Positions 50,401 through 62,300 of a stretch of DNA of 64,000 bases are shown piece by piece. The stretch is from contig NW_002476495.1 in the NCBI RefSeq assembly GCF_000189635.1, positions 248,001 through 312,000 on the forward strand, in the 5' to 3' direction. The notes beneath the pieces are model-generated. The model searched no databases and was not told the DNA's origin. It saw only the letters and a list, made by a program, of their open reading frames with translations. Origin of the DNA: Tetrahymena thermophila SB210 (taxonomy: Eukaryota > Ciliophora > Oligohymenophorea > Hymenostomatida > Tetrahymenidae). Each line of letters begins with the position of its first letter. Within the stretch, counting starts at the first letter, position 1. Both the position numbers and the translations under genes were made by a program.

Positions 50401-53400
50401 ACATTAACATAAAGATGATTTAAGATTGATTTAAAATCTAATTACAGATTAAAAACCTTCTAACTAATCTAGTTCAATGATACATCTAAATAATGGATCT
50501 CTTAAAATAACAAAAAATAGTCTATTTAAAGATATAAAATGCACTAATAACTGCAACGGTGGTGCATTTTAGTTGATCAAATCCAAATTTGATATCTAAG
50601 ACTCTATATTTGACTCTGTTAAGGTATAAAAAAATATTATTTTTTTAATAAAAAGTAAACTTTAACCTAGAATTTAAATTGTTTAAAAATATTATTTTTA
50701 AAATTTAAATCCAAAATTTCTGAATTCATAAATTATCAATTAATTAATTTTAAATATCATAAATTAATTTTATAGATGAGAATTAATTTCTATAAAAATA
50801 TTAACAAAATACTCCAAAATTAAATCTGCAAAAAGTTTTTTGTTAATTTGATAAAAAATTAAATAATGATTATTGAAATTAGGCAAGCTTTGGTGGAAGT
50901 ATATTTGTGTCAGGGATTATAAATGATCGAAATAATATGCAATAAGTTATATTTAAAAATTGCAAAGCTTTATACAATGGAGGTTCATTATATTTGCTTT
51001 TCTAATAAGATGATGTAAAATATCTTTTTAAAAAGTTAATTTTAAAGGTAAATTTCTAATTTAAAACAGTTTTTATTCAATCTTACCATTAAGTAAGTTT
51101 AATTTATATCAAATGAATCTGAAGAAGGTAGAGGAGGAGCTGTATTTGTTTAATCTTTAAAGCAAAATCCATAGGATTAAATACTATAAATTACTGATTC
51201 TTAATTTATAAGAAATAAAGCATTAGTAGGTGGAGCTATCTATTAAATTAACATGAATCCTAAATTGCTTGGATAAAATATATTTTCAGATAACTAATAT
51301 GTTTACTATGGAAAAGACATTATTTCATATCCAACAAATTTAAAATTTGTAGAAGAATAGTCCTTTCTTTAAAATTTTCCTTCTGCTAAGCTTGAAAAAG
51401 GAATTATTTTCATTGAAAGTTTTAGAAGTGGAGCATCAATTTAAGATATTATTTTTGAGTTTTAGAATTAAAGATAAGAAAAGATGATTCCTGTTTCCTA
51501 GGATGAAATAGATAATTGGAATATTGAGGTAAAAATTAAGGCATTGAATTCAAGCGAAAATAGTTTAAATTTACAGGGAGAACAATAAGTATTTTATGAC
51601 TAAGATACTAAATCTTTTAAATTTAAAGAACTTAAAATATTTGGAAAACCTGGTCAACTTGCTTCACTATAGTTTAGATCGAATAATATTTACACGTTAA
51701 GCTAAACAACAAACACTTACATTCAGGACTACTCTTATAATATTTAAATTAGTTTTAGAGAATGTATATAAGGAGAGGAAAAAAATACTTTTAACAACAT
51801 TATTTAATGCAATATTTGCGAACCAGGGACCTACTCATTATCAGTATCTAAAGGGTGCTAGGAATGTCTTGAAGGAGCTCTCTGTTAAGGTGGAAGCAAT
51901 CTTATTACAAAATAAGGCTATTGGAGAAAGTCACTTGATAGTGAAAATGTCTTGAAATGCTATAATCTTCCTGCCAATTGTATTGGTGGATCTTATGGGA
52001 ATTAATCATGTTACGAAGGACATATTGGCGCTCTTTGCGAGGAATGTGATGTAAATTAATAAATATATTCTAATAATATTTATCTCATAGCTTGCTTTTA
52101 TTTAAGAGCATATATGATTTTTAACATTCTATGACAATATCAAATAAATTTATTTATTTATTTTTGATGTTTTTTTCAAATTTAAAATTTTAATTTTCAA
52201 TTGTTAATTAGTAAAATATTATCCAAAAAGTTATAAGGAGATTAATGGGGTGATTATTTTGCAAAATCAGGAAAATACTAATGTATAAGATGTTCTGAAA
52301 TAAAGTATAACATATGGTTGTCTTTAATATCAATAATTTGGACTTTAATATCTATGTCTTTAGCAATCAAAGGAAACATGGACTAGCTTAAATAGAGTGT
52401 AGCTGCACTTGCTATACAAAGGCAGATTAGATATAAGTCCTATTAAAGAAACTAGTCATCTTTAAATTTATCGTCAAATTTAAATCAATAGAACCAAACC
52501 AACGATAAATCTGGTGTGTATATCAAATTATTTACTAATTATATTTAAATTGTCAGCTCGATTGCCACCTTTAATTTATCCATTCCATAAGGTAAAATTT
52601 ATCAATCATAAAAACATAATTCAATTCTTATTAAAATTAGGAATTTTTGAATTTCCTCAAACAGTGGGATCTCCAACAAAACAAATTTAAGTGCAATTTG
52701 ATTGCATAATAAGAAAAACAGATATTGATATCCCTATTATTTATACAAGACTAATTTTTTCTATGCTTTTTCCAATATTTTACATGATTATTTTCCTTTT
52801 GGGAATCTTTTTGTTACATTGTATCAGAAAAGAGAAGAAATTTGACTGGTTTGTTGTATCCACCTCTGCAATATTTTTAATTATTTATATGCAACCTGAT
52901 TTAGTAGCTTAAATAATAGCTTTAATGTCCTGTAGAACTATTGGAGATACTGATTATATTTTATCTAATGTTTCTTTTGAATGCTACACTGAAGAACACA
53001 AGTATTATACTTTAATACTCATGTTTCCACTGCTTCTATTATGGGTACTTATATTGCCAATAACGCTTTTCGTTATTTTGGTAAGAAATAAACAAAAATT
53101 AGATTCGATTGATGCTCAGCTAAAATTAGGTTTTTTGTATAAGGAGTACAAAAATTAAGCTTTTTATTGGGAGTTTGTAAAAATGTTCTAAAAGATAGCT
53201 ATCATACTTGCACTTAACTTTTACTCACAAGAAATTGTAGTAAAAGGTGTACTCGTTTACATAATTATAGTGATTTATGGTATTATTTCAATGAGAATAC
53301 ATCCTTACAAGGAAAGCTAGATAAATGAAATAGATGTGAATTCTACTAACGTCTGTGCTATTACAGTTTTAATAGGCATATTTCTTTATAAAAATCCCTT

Positions 53401-54175
53401 TGATTATTTTGTATATTTCTCATTTAGTCTGATTTTGATAATAAATATCTGGCTTATTTGTAAGATCTTAAACAGGATCATTAAAATTTATTTGACCAAA
53501 ATTAAAATTAAGCTAAAGCATTACATCCAAAAATTATCTGAAAAGTTTCCTGTTTTTAAAAAGCTTCAAATTATTTAGAAAGAAAAGAAATAAATAAATG
53601 ATTAACTCAAAAAAAAAATATAACTTTTGTTTCGCAAATATTTGAATATGAGTTCATAATAAAAAAAGCAATTCTTCCTAAAAATCATGGAATCTGAATT
53701 AGGTAAAATTTAATTAATTATTAAATAAATAATATTTAAAAAATAAATATAAGTTTAAAAACATGGACACATATTTAAGCATGAATCTTAATACATTAGC
53801 TAAGAATTATCTCATAATCATCATTTAAATCACGAAAATATGGTACCAAATACAACAACAAGAATCTAGCTGATTACGAGCTAGAAGCTAGATTGTTCAA
53901 ATAAAAGTCAAAGTTAACAATAGAACAAGTAAGACTATGGTAATAAAAACTAATTTATTAAATAACTAATAAATAAATATTCTTATTATTTACATTTATT
54001 CCAAAAAGACCAAAAAACACTAAACGAAGCTGAAATGAAATCAAGACATTCTGAAGAATCAAGTGGTTTTTTTTCAGTCAACACTCTAAAAGCAATAAAG
54101 TACTTTTAAAGTTAAAAATAGCTAAGTATTTAAATGTAAACAAATACCCCAAACAATCCAGATTAAGTTGACTGA
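44482..54175 (+). CDS. Giant multi-pass surface protein C (propeller-like, beta-helix, Cys-rich, 8TM-type)
   Basis: I deduce 15 exons: 44482-44590, 44649-44810, 44873-45283, 45349-46205, 46640-46955, 47179-47699, 47850-48293, 48522-49915, 49969-50623, 50883-51047, 51094-52050, 52231-52591, 52641-53702, 53754-53939 and 54009-54175. Phases agree throughout and give 2588 aa. A signal peptide is followed by QCPELQTY and a beta-strand-rich propeller-like region (to about 770). A small CxxCxxC patch (CFNDPKNCQQCSKQFYF) follows, then a beta-helix region with GGAIF, GGAF, GGSIF, GGAVF and GGAIY repeats. Next is a Cys-rich module (about 1915-2020, CNICEPGTYS to CIRC), then about eight membrane helices, and a Gln/Asn-rich cytosolic tail. 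It is a paralog of E and a more distant relative of A. It lacks A's N-terminal furin-like repeats. The function is unknown; a surface receptor role is inference. Confidence 0.82.
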
Positions 54176-55000
54176 AATATAAAATCCTAAACAAATAAAC
54201 AAATAAATAAATCTAGAAATATCAAAGTTACTCAATTAAACATTATTTATTACATAATTTCATGTTCGAATTATATAAACTTTTTAAAAAATAATAAATA
54301 AATAAATATCTTTATCTTTTTATTAAAAATATTTTCTTGATATAAATGCCTTTATTTTTCAGTTTTACAATTTTTTGATTTTAATTTTAGTTTTTTTTTT
54401 TGGATTTAAAAAAAATATGAATTATTTTATTTTGATTGATTCCTATTAAATTGTTTTAAGATTATTTTTTTTTGAAATTTATTAAAATAAATTAAAATTA
54501 ATTTTATTATTTAAATTTCAAATATGAGGATAATTAAAAATAAAACATATTTATCCATTAAATAAAATGGAGTCTAAAAAATTAAATAATGTTTTTAAGA
54601 TTTAAAGTAATTTTTTTAATAATGTTTTAAATTATATCATGAAATTTAATGAATACCAATTGGTTGACTGACTGACTAATTTAATAGCTTTAACTTAAGC
54701 AAAAAATCTCTTCGTTTAGATAGGTTTTAAGGAAAGCTTTTTCTGTTTATAAAAGAAATATTTGGTTAAGATTAATTTGAATTCTGAACACTTATTTTAT
54801 CATTCCTTTCTAAAGACTTACAGAAACATTAAATTATTTATCATTCTATCTTTGTATTTATTTTTTCTGTAGATATTCTTTTTCTTTTCTCACTTGATAT
54901 TGAAGGGTTAATTACTCTTAATCAATTATCAAAGAATTAAAAAAAAGAAGATATCTTATTTCGCAAAAGATTAAGAGAAGTTGTATTTGTTGCATATAAA
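54176..55000. other. Intergenic spacer upstream of the carboxypeptidase gene
   Basis: AT-rich with no reading frame of note. It contains the 3' end of gene C and the 5' flank of the peptidase gene. No distinctive promoter element is seen. Confidence 0.6.
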
Positions 55001-56869
55001 ATGGCAAACTAAATCTTAGTTTTTTGTCTTTTGGCTTTAGCTATTACTGGGTCTTTAGCAAGGTTCTCAGATATAAGAAAGAAATATTCTGATATTTAAA
55101 GAAATCAGCAAATCTTAAAAAATTTAAAGGATGTTGTAGAAGATCCAGCTAGTTAATTCCATCATTCAGCATATAGAAGATTGGCTTATCTAGTTGATAC
55201 TTATGGACCTCGTTTATGGGTATCATTATAAATATAAATATAAATTCACATAAGATATTAAAATAATTTTATGCTTATTTAAAATTAGTAATAAATATCT
55301 CAAAATAATGAATAAATTATTTTAAAAAACATAAATTAGACAATACAAAAGAAATTTCATTTAAATCAAAAATTTAATACAATATTGTATTCTAAAATTT
55401 TATCAATTATTATTAAATAGTTTGCTCTTTCATTAATAATTTACTATTTACACTTTTAAAATACAAGGGCTCTTAATCTCTTGAACTCGCCATTTAAGAT
55501 TTAGCTAATCAGATTAAAGAAGATGGTATCGATGTAAGACTTGAACCTGTTAGAAACTTCACCAAGTGGGTTAGAGGACAAGAATCTCTTACTCTCTTTG
55601 AACCTCGTCCTTTCCCCTAAAAGCTTAAAATGATAGGTCTTGGTAGAAGTGTTGGTGGAAATGTCACTGCTGATGCTGTTGTAGTTACTTCTTTTGATGA
55701 TTTATAAGCTAAAGCACACTTAGTACCAGGAAAAATAGTTATCTATGCTGTTCCTTGGTAATTAACAACATATTTAAATTTAGTGGTATTTATTTTAATA
55801 TTTACAAATATTTATTAATTTATAGGGTAAACTATGAAACAACTGTTGCTTACAGAGGAAGTGGAGCTATTGAAGCTGCTAAATTAGGTGCCGTTGCTGC
55901 CTTGGTTAGAAGTATCACTCCTTTCAGTATTGAATCTCCTCACACAGGTAGTATGAGCTATGCTGCTAATGTCACCTAAATTCCTGCTGCTGCTATTGCT
56001 GTTGAAGATGCTGAAATGTTCTTAAGAATGTTTGAAAGAGGTTAAAGAATCAGATTAAATCTTTACATGGAAAGTTGGAATGTTCCTAACGCTAACTCTT
56101 TCAATGTTGTTGCAGAACTTAGAGGTTCCGTTTATCCTGAAAAGATTCTCGTTTTAGGTATTTTAAATTGTTAATTATTTTAATAACTAAGAAATAATTT
56201 TATTAAATTTTAATAACAATAGGTGGTCATACTGATAGTTGGGATGTAGGCAGCTAAACTGGTGCTAATGATGATGGTGGTGGTTTTGTTACTTGTTATG
56301 AAGCTCTTAGATTAATTGCTAAGAGTGGGCTTACTCCTAAAAGAACTATTCGTTTTATTGCTTGGAGTGGTGAGGAATATGGTGGATCTCTAAGTGGTGC
56401 AAGTTAGTATGCAAATGACCATAAGGACGAAATGGACAACCACATTGTTGCCTTCGAAAGCGATCTTGGATCAAGGACACCAGTTGCATGGGGTTTCTCT
56501 GGAGGTTAGAATGGATTAAATTATTTCTAGGACTTAGTTTCTACATATTTTAAAGTAAATAATTATACTACTATTAATATAAATCAAATTTAATCAATTA
56601 ATATAAAATAGCCAATTTACAATATTACTGAAGTTCTTGATGGTGAGGGTGAAATGGTTGATAGTGGATATATCGGAAGCTATGGAGTTCCTATGGTTAG
56701 AAATATTGGATAAGATACACCTTCAAATGACTACTACTTCACATTCCATCACTCAGCTGGTGACTCTATGAGTGTCATGGATCCTGACTAAATGGATGAA
56801 AATGTTGTTGGTATTGCTTCATTATTCTACCTTTTGGCTGATGCTGATGTTGCTCTTCCTCGCGATTGA
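55001..56869 (+). CDS. Secreted M28-family carboxypeptidase (plasma glutamate carboxypeptidase type)
   Basis: Five exons (55001-55219, 55468-55757, 55826-56157, 56223-56554, 56612-56869) give 476 aa, the usual length for this family. A signal peptide (MANQILVFCLLALAITGSLA) is followed by a propeptide-like region with YGPRLWGSQSLELA, a PA-type insert, and the M28 zinc peptidase core. The di-zinc site is complete: His283 and Asp285 (GHTDSWD), Asp297 (ANDDGGG), Glu331/Glu332 (SGEEYGG), Asp361 (ESDLGS) and a His in FHHSAGDSM (437-438). In animals these enzymes cleave dipeptides and N-terminal or C-terminal residues in the secretory or lysosomal space. Here secretion or delivery to food vacuoles or lysosomes is inferred from the signal peptide. 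It is the only enzyme gene in the window and codes with less biased composition than its neighbours. Confidence 0.93.
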
Positions 56870-59302
56870 AATAATATAATTAATTATAAGTCTTTCTTTC
56901 ATTTTTATAATATTTTTACATGTTTAAAAATATAAAGAAAATGAATTTAAAATAATATAGAAAAAATATTTTACTTAATCATTTATTTTAAATTAAGACT
57001 TTTTAAAAATTATGTTATATTTTTTATAAAAGATAAATAAAAAATAAATAATATTTCAGTTTACATCTTTGAATAAGTTAACTTTTTTAAACATATCTTA
57101 ATTAATTATGATTAAAAGAATTAATCAAATAATAATTATAAAATTATTATCTCATCTGATAAATTTTTATTTAAATTTCTCTTATAATTCAGAAATAATT
57201 TTTCTTAAAGTAAATTTCGCTTTAAGTCTTTTAAAAAAATATAAAGTACATTAGTTTTAAATAATGATATAAAAAAAGCATATATTTTCAGATTGTTTTT
57301 ATTTTACTAAAATCATTAATCTAATAATACTTAATCTATATAAATGAAAAAGAGTTGATGTTTAAAAATCTATTAAATTTATTTTATAAATGCAAATGAG
57401 CAAAAAAAATATTTGTATTAAAATTAGGGTTATAAATTTAATGATTGAGTTGGAGTAATTATTATCATATTTTTAGAGTAATACATTATTCAGAAATTAT
57501 GAAAATATTTAATTTATTATTAAAAAATATATTTTAAATTTACTCTGAATTTTATCAGTCTACAAAGAGAAAAATTTACTGATTGAAAAATTGATTTATC
57601 AAATTATTAATTATATTACTTAATTTACTGGTTAGATAGGATTCTTAAATTCCAAAGATTACTTTCGTGAAATATTTATTTTGGATGATTGTAAATTAAA
57701 ATTTTGAAAAGAAAAAAAAATTTAAAAAATAATGTAGATAAATACATGGATTTAATAAATAAATAACAAAATTCTATAACATATCTAAAGTATTAATTAA
57801 AATAAAATCTTTATTAAAAATACTATCAGTTGAATAGTGTCTTTGTAGAATATAAATTTACAAATTATCTTCCAAAACAGTATTTTAATATGCTTTTTCA
57901 ACAAAGATATCGCTTTAACTTTTTCAAAATTTTGCTTTAAAATTTACTTTTTATAATTGAGGTATCATATATTTTTTGTATAAGAATTATTAGTTTAGAA
58001 AAATTAAATGGATTTAAGAGGATAATTTAATTCACTTCTTTTTTGATGACATAAGTTAAGTAATTTACAAACATTCAAAATATCAAGTATATTTTTATTA
58101 AGTCTATTCATTAATTAGTTTTTATTTCCCATAATTTTTTAATTTAATCAATTTTTAAATTTTTTTCTTCTATTTTTTATGAAATTTATTTTATGTTTTG
58201 TTTCATTATAATTTTTTTTAGTAATTTAATTCAAAAATACCGTATTTATTCATGCCATTATTTGATTAACACCATTTTACTAATTGCTATCATTAGATAT
58301 AAACATAAATTTCTTTACAATTCATTGAAAAATATCAAGAAGTTAGGTTGAGAATAAATACGGTAATTAGTATGTCTTAATTTATTTTTGGAAAATTGAT
58401 ATTTATTAAATATTCTGATTATATGAAGAAAGTATCTTTGATAATAGTCTTATTGAAATTTAGTTATTAATTATAAAGATCTTATGCTTAATAAAAGCTT
58501 CTATCTTATTTTAAACATAAGCGAATTAAGGTTGCTTAAAAAAAAAGTCTATTTTTACACTTTTTTGATATGTATAAAACACTTGTTTACCTACTAAAAT
58601 ATAAAGACATAATTTTAAGAATAATCAAATTTCTTGCATTAAGCATTTTTCCCATATAACAAAAAGTAATTTAAAAAAATTGTAATTTAAGTTTGTTTTC
58701 TGAAATAGATTGTACTTGGAAGATGCAAAGATAATTAATTATTGTTATTTATTTTTTAGATATTAATTTGAATTCTGATAACAATTTGATTGTTATCGAA
58801 AAATATTAATTAAAATGAATAGATTTCGTATCAGTAAGATTTTTAAAGTGATTGTAAATTAGTATTTTACTTAAAATATAATATTTAAACTATTAAGAAA
58901 TTTTACTTTATTTTTAGGAAATGTAAAAAAACATATTTTTGCATATTTTTATATTTCAAATCTCTTTTTTTAAGAGTTAAAAAGCTTAATAAACGCTTAA
59001 TACTTACAAGAGAAAAATCCATGAATTTACTTAGCACAAAATAATAAAAAGATAAACTTAGCTGAGTTGGTTAAATATGAATTGTAGAAAAATATTTAAT
59101 TTAATCAGTGTTTTAAATAATTGTAGGATGTAAATACTAAATAATTGAGGTAAAATTCTTCATTTAAATTTTAAGGAAAGAAAGACGTGATATATATTAG
59201 CTAATTGATATATCTCAAATAGAAAGGTTGGTAGTACCAAATTATAGATAATAATTAAATTTCTATTAAAAAATAAGCAAACACACTATTTTAATCAAGC
59301 AA
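56870..59302. other. Gene-free AT-rich spacer
   Basis: No gene is visible in 2.4 kb. It holds a small inverted-repeat element (58238-58365). The final 300 bp precede gene E and show no clear promoter motif. Confidence 0.65.
58238..58365. mobile_element. MITE-like element with 14-bp perfect terminal inverted repeats
   Basis: TACCGTATTTATTC at 58238-58251 is repeated as its exact reverse complement at 58352-58365, enclosing about 100 bp without coding sequence. The ends are TA..TA and carry the CCG/CGG that is rare in this DNA. This fits a tiny non-autonomous DNA transposon, such as a Tc1/mariner derivative, but no transposase or clear longer target duplication supports it. Confidence 0.5.
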
Positions 59303-62300
59303 ATGTAATTGAAGTAAGCAATATTTACCTTGCTTTGGGCAATAAATCTTTTTAAGATAGTATTTAGCGGATAATGTCCTTAGCTTCAAACTTATCATAG
59401 TAATTTATTTAATGCAAATATTATAAATACTTAACGAGAAGCTGATTTTCATTTTCAAACTAAAAAGATCCTATGCTCATTCAAAACTACATTGTTAAAA
59501 ACTTCCTGAGAATACCTAAAACAAATATCTTGATAATTAACACTATTTTTAAAGACAATTATGATTCAAGTATAGTTTACTACAATGATTTATCATCGCC
59601 TTCAGGAGAAATCATCAATGTTATCAAGCGTAATCCTTCTTATTTCAAAATATATTTACTAATTTACTTCTCAATTAATAGCTAATTTTGTGATAATTGA
59701 TATGCAGTATAATATCCAATCAGAATAAATAATGGTCACAAACTATGATAATTTAATTTTCGCAGATCCTTATACTCTAAAAGCTATAACTTCCTTTCCA
59801 GTTCCCAATTTATATGCAATTTCGCTGGTTGATTAGACAAATTACATAATCTTAACAAATTTTTTCAATACTTTGCAAATATACGATTACATCCAATAAA
59901 AACTAATGCTTACTATGGATAACTCAAAGACACTGCAAACATTTGCCAATAACACATACCTGTATTAATATTATTCTGATTTTTATACCCTTTCAACAGG
60001 CCAAACTATAATTTTGACAACAAATGATATGGGTATTATTACATGGACTATAGATCTAAAGAATTTAGTCTATAAATTTAATGGATATATCAAATAATGT
60101 ATTTATTTATTTCTATTTTTTAAAACATATAATTTGATATATTTTATTTTCCTATTATTAGCAATAGTAAAAAATTAAGGTGATAATTACAGATCCTACA
60201 CAAAACATCCTACATAAGACATATTCTTTATAGGCGGATAGTGGCTTGAAATAATTATAGTTAAAGTTATTGATATAACAAAAAACCAGTTTAAGTAAAT
60301 CTACAAAATAAGTAATTTCATTCAAAATTCAGCAAATAAATCCTAATTAACTTTGGTAAAGACATATTAAAATAATAATATTTAATATTTTAAAAATAAG
60401 GTTTGTACAACTATTAATATAGTGACCCTATATCTAATTTAAGATATATATAAGTATAAACAAATAATGGTTATTAACCTATACTTTGGTTAGGCGCTAA
60501 GAATTATATTTATAATGTAACTTTGTCAGAAAGTCCTGATAGCTCGTCAATTACTACAGGAAACTTTTATTACTAGTTTATCACCACATACGGTAGATGG
60601 TATATGATACAAGAAAATCCAGTCTTTTATATTTCATCTGAGGAATATGTCACAATATTTAATTATTAAACATAGATATTTAGCTACAACCTTTGTAATT
60701 ATTTAATTATTTTGTTTTTTATATTGACTAAACTTACATTTTTATTAGATTTTTATAGTGATCTTTATTGTAGAAGATTTATAAGATAGCAGTAAGGATA
60801 AATAGATTAGTTTATTCTCTTATCTTATAATTAAATAAAGCTTTATGATAGAGGAAATTTTGGCATTTCTTCTAAATATTAGAAGAATGCACTAGCTGGA
60901 AATGTGAGATGGATTTATGGAAGCTTCTACAAAGTAAAAAATACATTTGATTATTATTTTGTCAAAAATGGACAAGATGGTACAAATAGCTAAATTTTTC
61001 TACTGCCAATATATCCTCTCACAGACAATGGTTCAGTAATAATATATTAATTAATTATTTAAAAGATATATAACTTATTTTCATTTAAATTAAAGATTGT
61101 TAATATTACCTCACTTTATAACTTGTATTGGAAAGACATTAACTAAAACCTAGATCCTTTTTATCTAAATAATTCTTATTTAGTAGCTTTCGCTTTTCCT
61201 AAAAAAGCAAAAACAGAAAACTATTTATTTATGCTGATAGACTGCACTTCATAATAGAAAAAATAGTATCTGCTCAAATCAGATCTGCCAAATGACAATT
61301 TAATATAAACAGCATTTGCTATCGCATCCTTAGAAAACTAAAATAATCTCGAGTTGATAGGAGTCGATAATTTAGGAACAGTTTATTCATGGGATTTAAG
61401 CAAAAATGGCTTTCCATTTAAGTTTAGAAAAGATTTCAGTAAAATATTTATTTGATTTATTATGAAAAGACTGATGCTTTATATATTAAATATTCTTATT
61501 TAAGTAAGATAATAATTAATTATTTTTTTTACTAACTAGGCTTTTGCTAAAATTCTTTGATCGGAGACATATTCCACTACAATGATATAAAGAGACTAAT
61601 TATATCATGTGACAATAATAAAGTCTACTCATTTAATTATACTTCAGGAGATTATTAGCTTTTAGTTTAATTAAGTTAATAGCCTTTTGCTCTTAGAGCT
61701 TTTTCGAAACCAAAGTTAGTTGCAATAGGAGATTTTAATACTGGCATAGCATACATCTTCAAATTCAACATAATCTCATAATAGTTTGATTTATTATTGA
61801 ACCTATAGTCTTCTAAGATACAAGATTAAATTATTAACATAGAAATGCTTCAAGATAATACTATTTGGGTTCAATTTACTTATAGCAACTTATTCTATTC
61901 CTTAAATGATTGTTTATAGGATTCTAATTTATGTATTTAATGTACTCAGTAATATAGTTTTTATTCTACTGATTAGTATGATTCGTCTGGTGTTTATGGT
62001 GTTGGAACTAAAGATTAACCATTTACAACTTCAAATAACTTTTTGACAGCAATGATTAAGGTATCTTGTTAGATTATTTTTAATAGCTTCATTTTTCATA
62101 AAATTAATTAATAATTTAAATAATTTAAAAAAAAATTTTTTAATTTTGAAGCTAAAATTTTGCTCACAGAAATTAAATAAAAACATATAATATTTATTTT
62201 TATTAAATTAGGCATAATATTACAAATAAATAGTTAGTGGAGTTTCAAATATGTTTGTTGATATCTTAGTAGTTCCAAATAGAATTTTAAATCTAAATTC

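Noticed and set aside
60695..60748. A membrane helix in the ectodomain of gene E (NYLIILFFILTKLTFLLDF)
   Set aside because: The 54 bp have GT..AG ends and intron-like composition, and their removal keeps the frame, so this is more likely an intron. The same reasoning applies to 18962-19018 in gene A.
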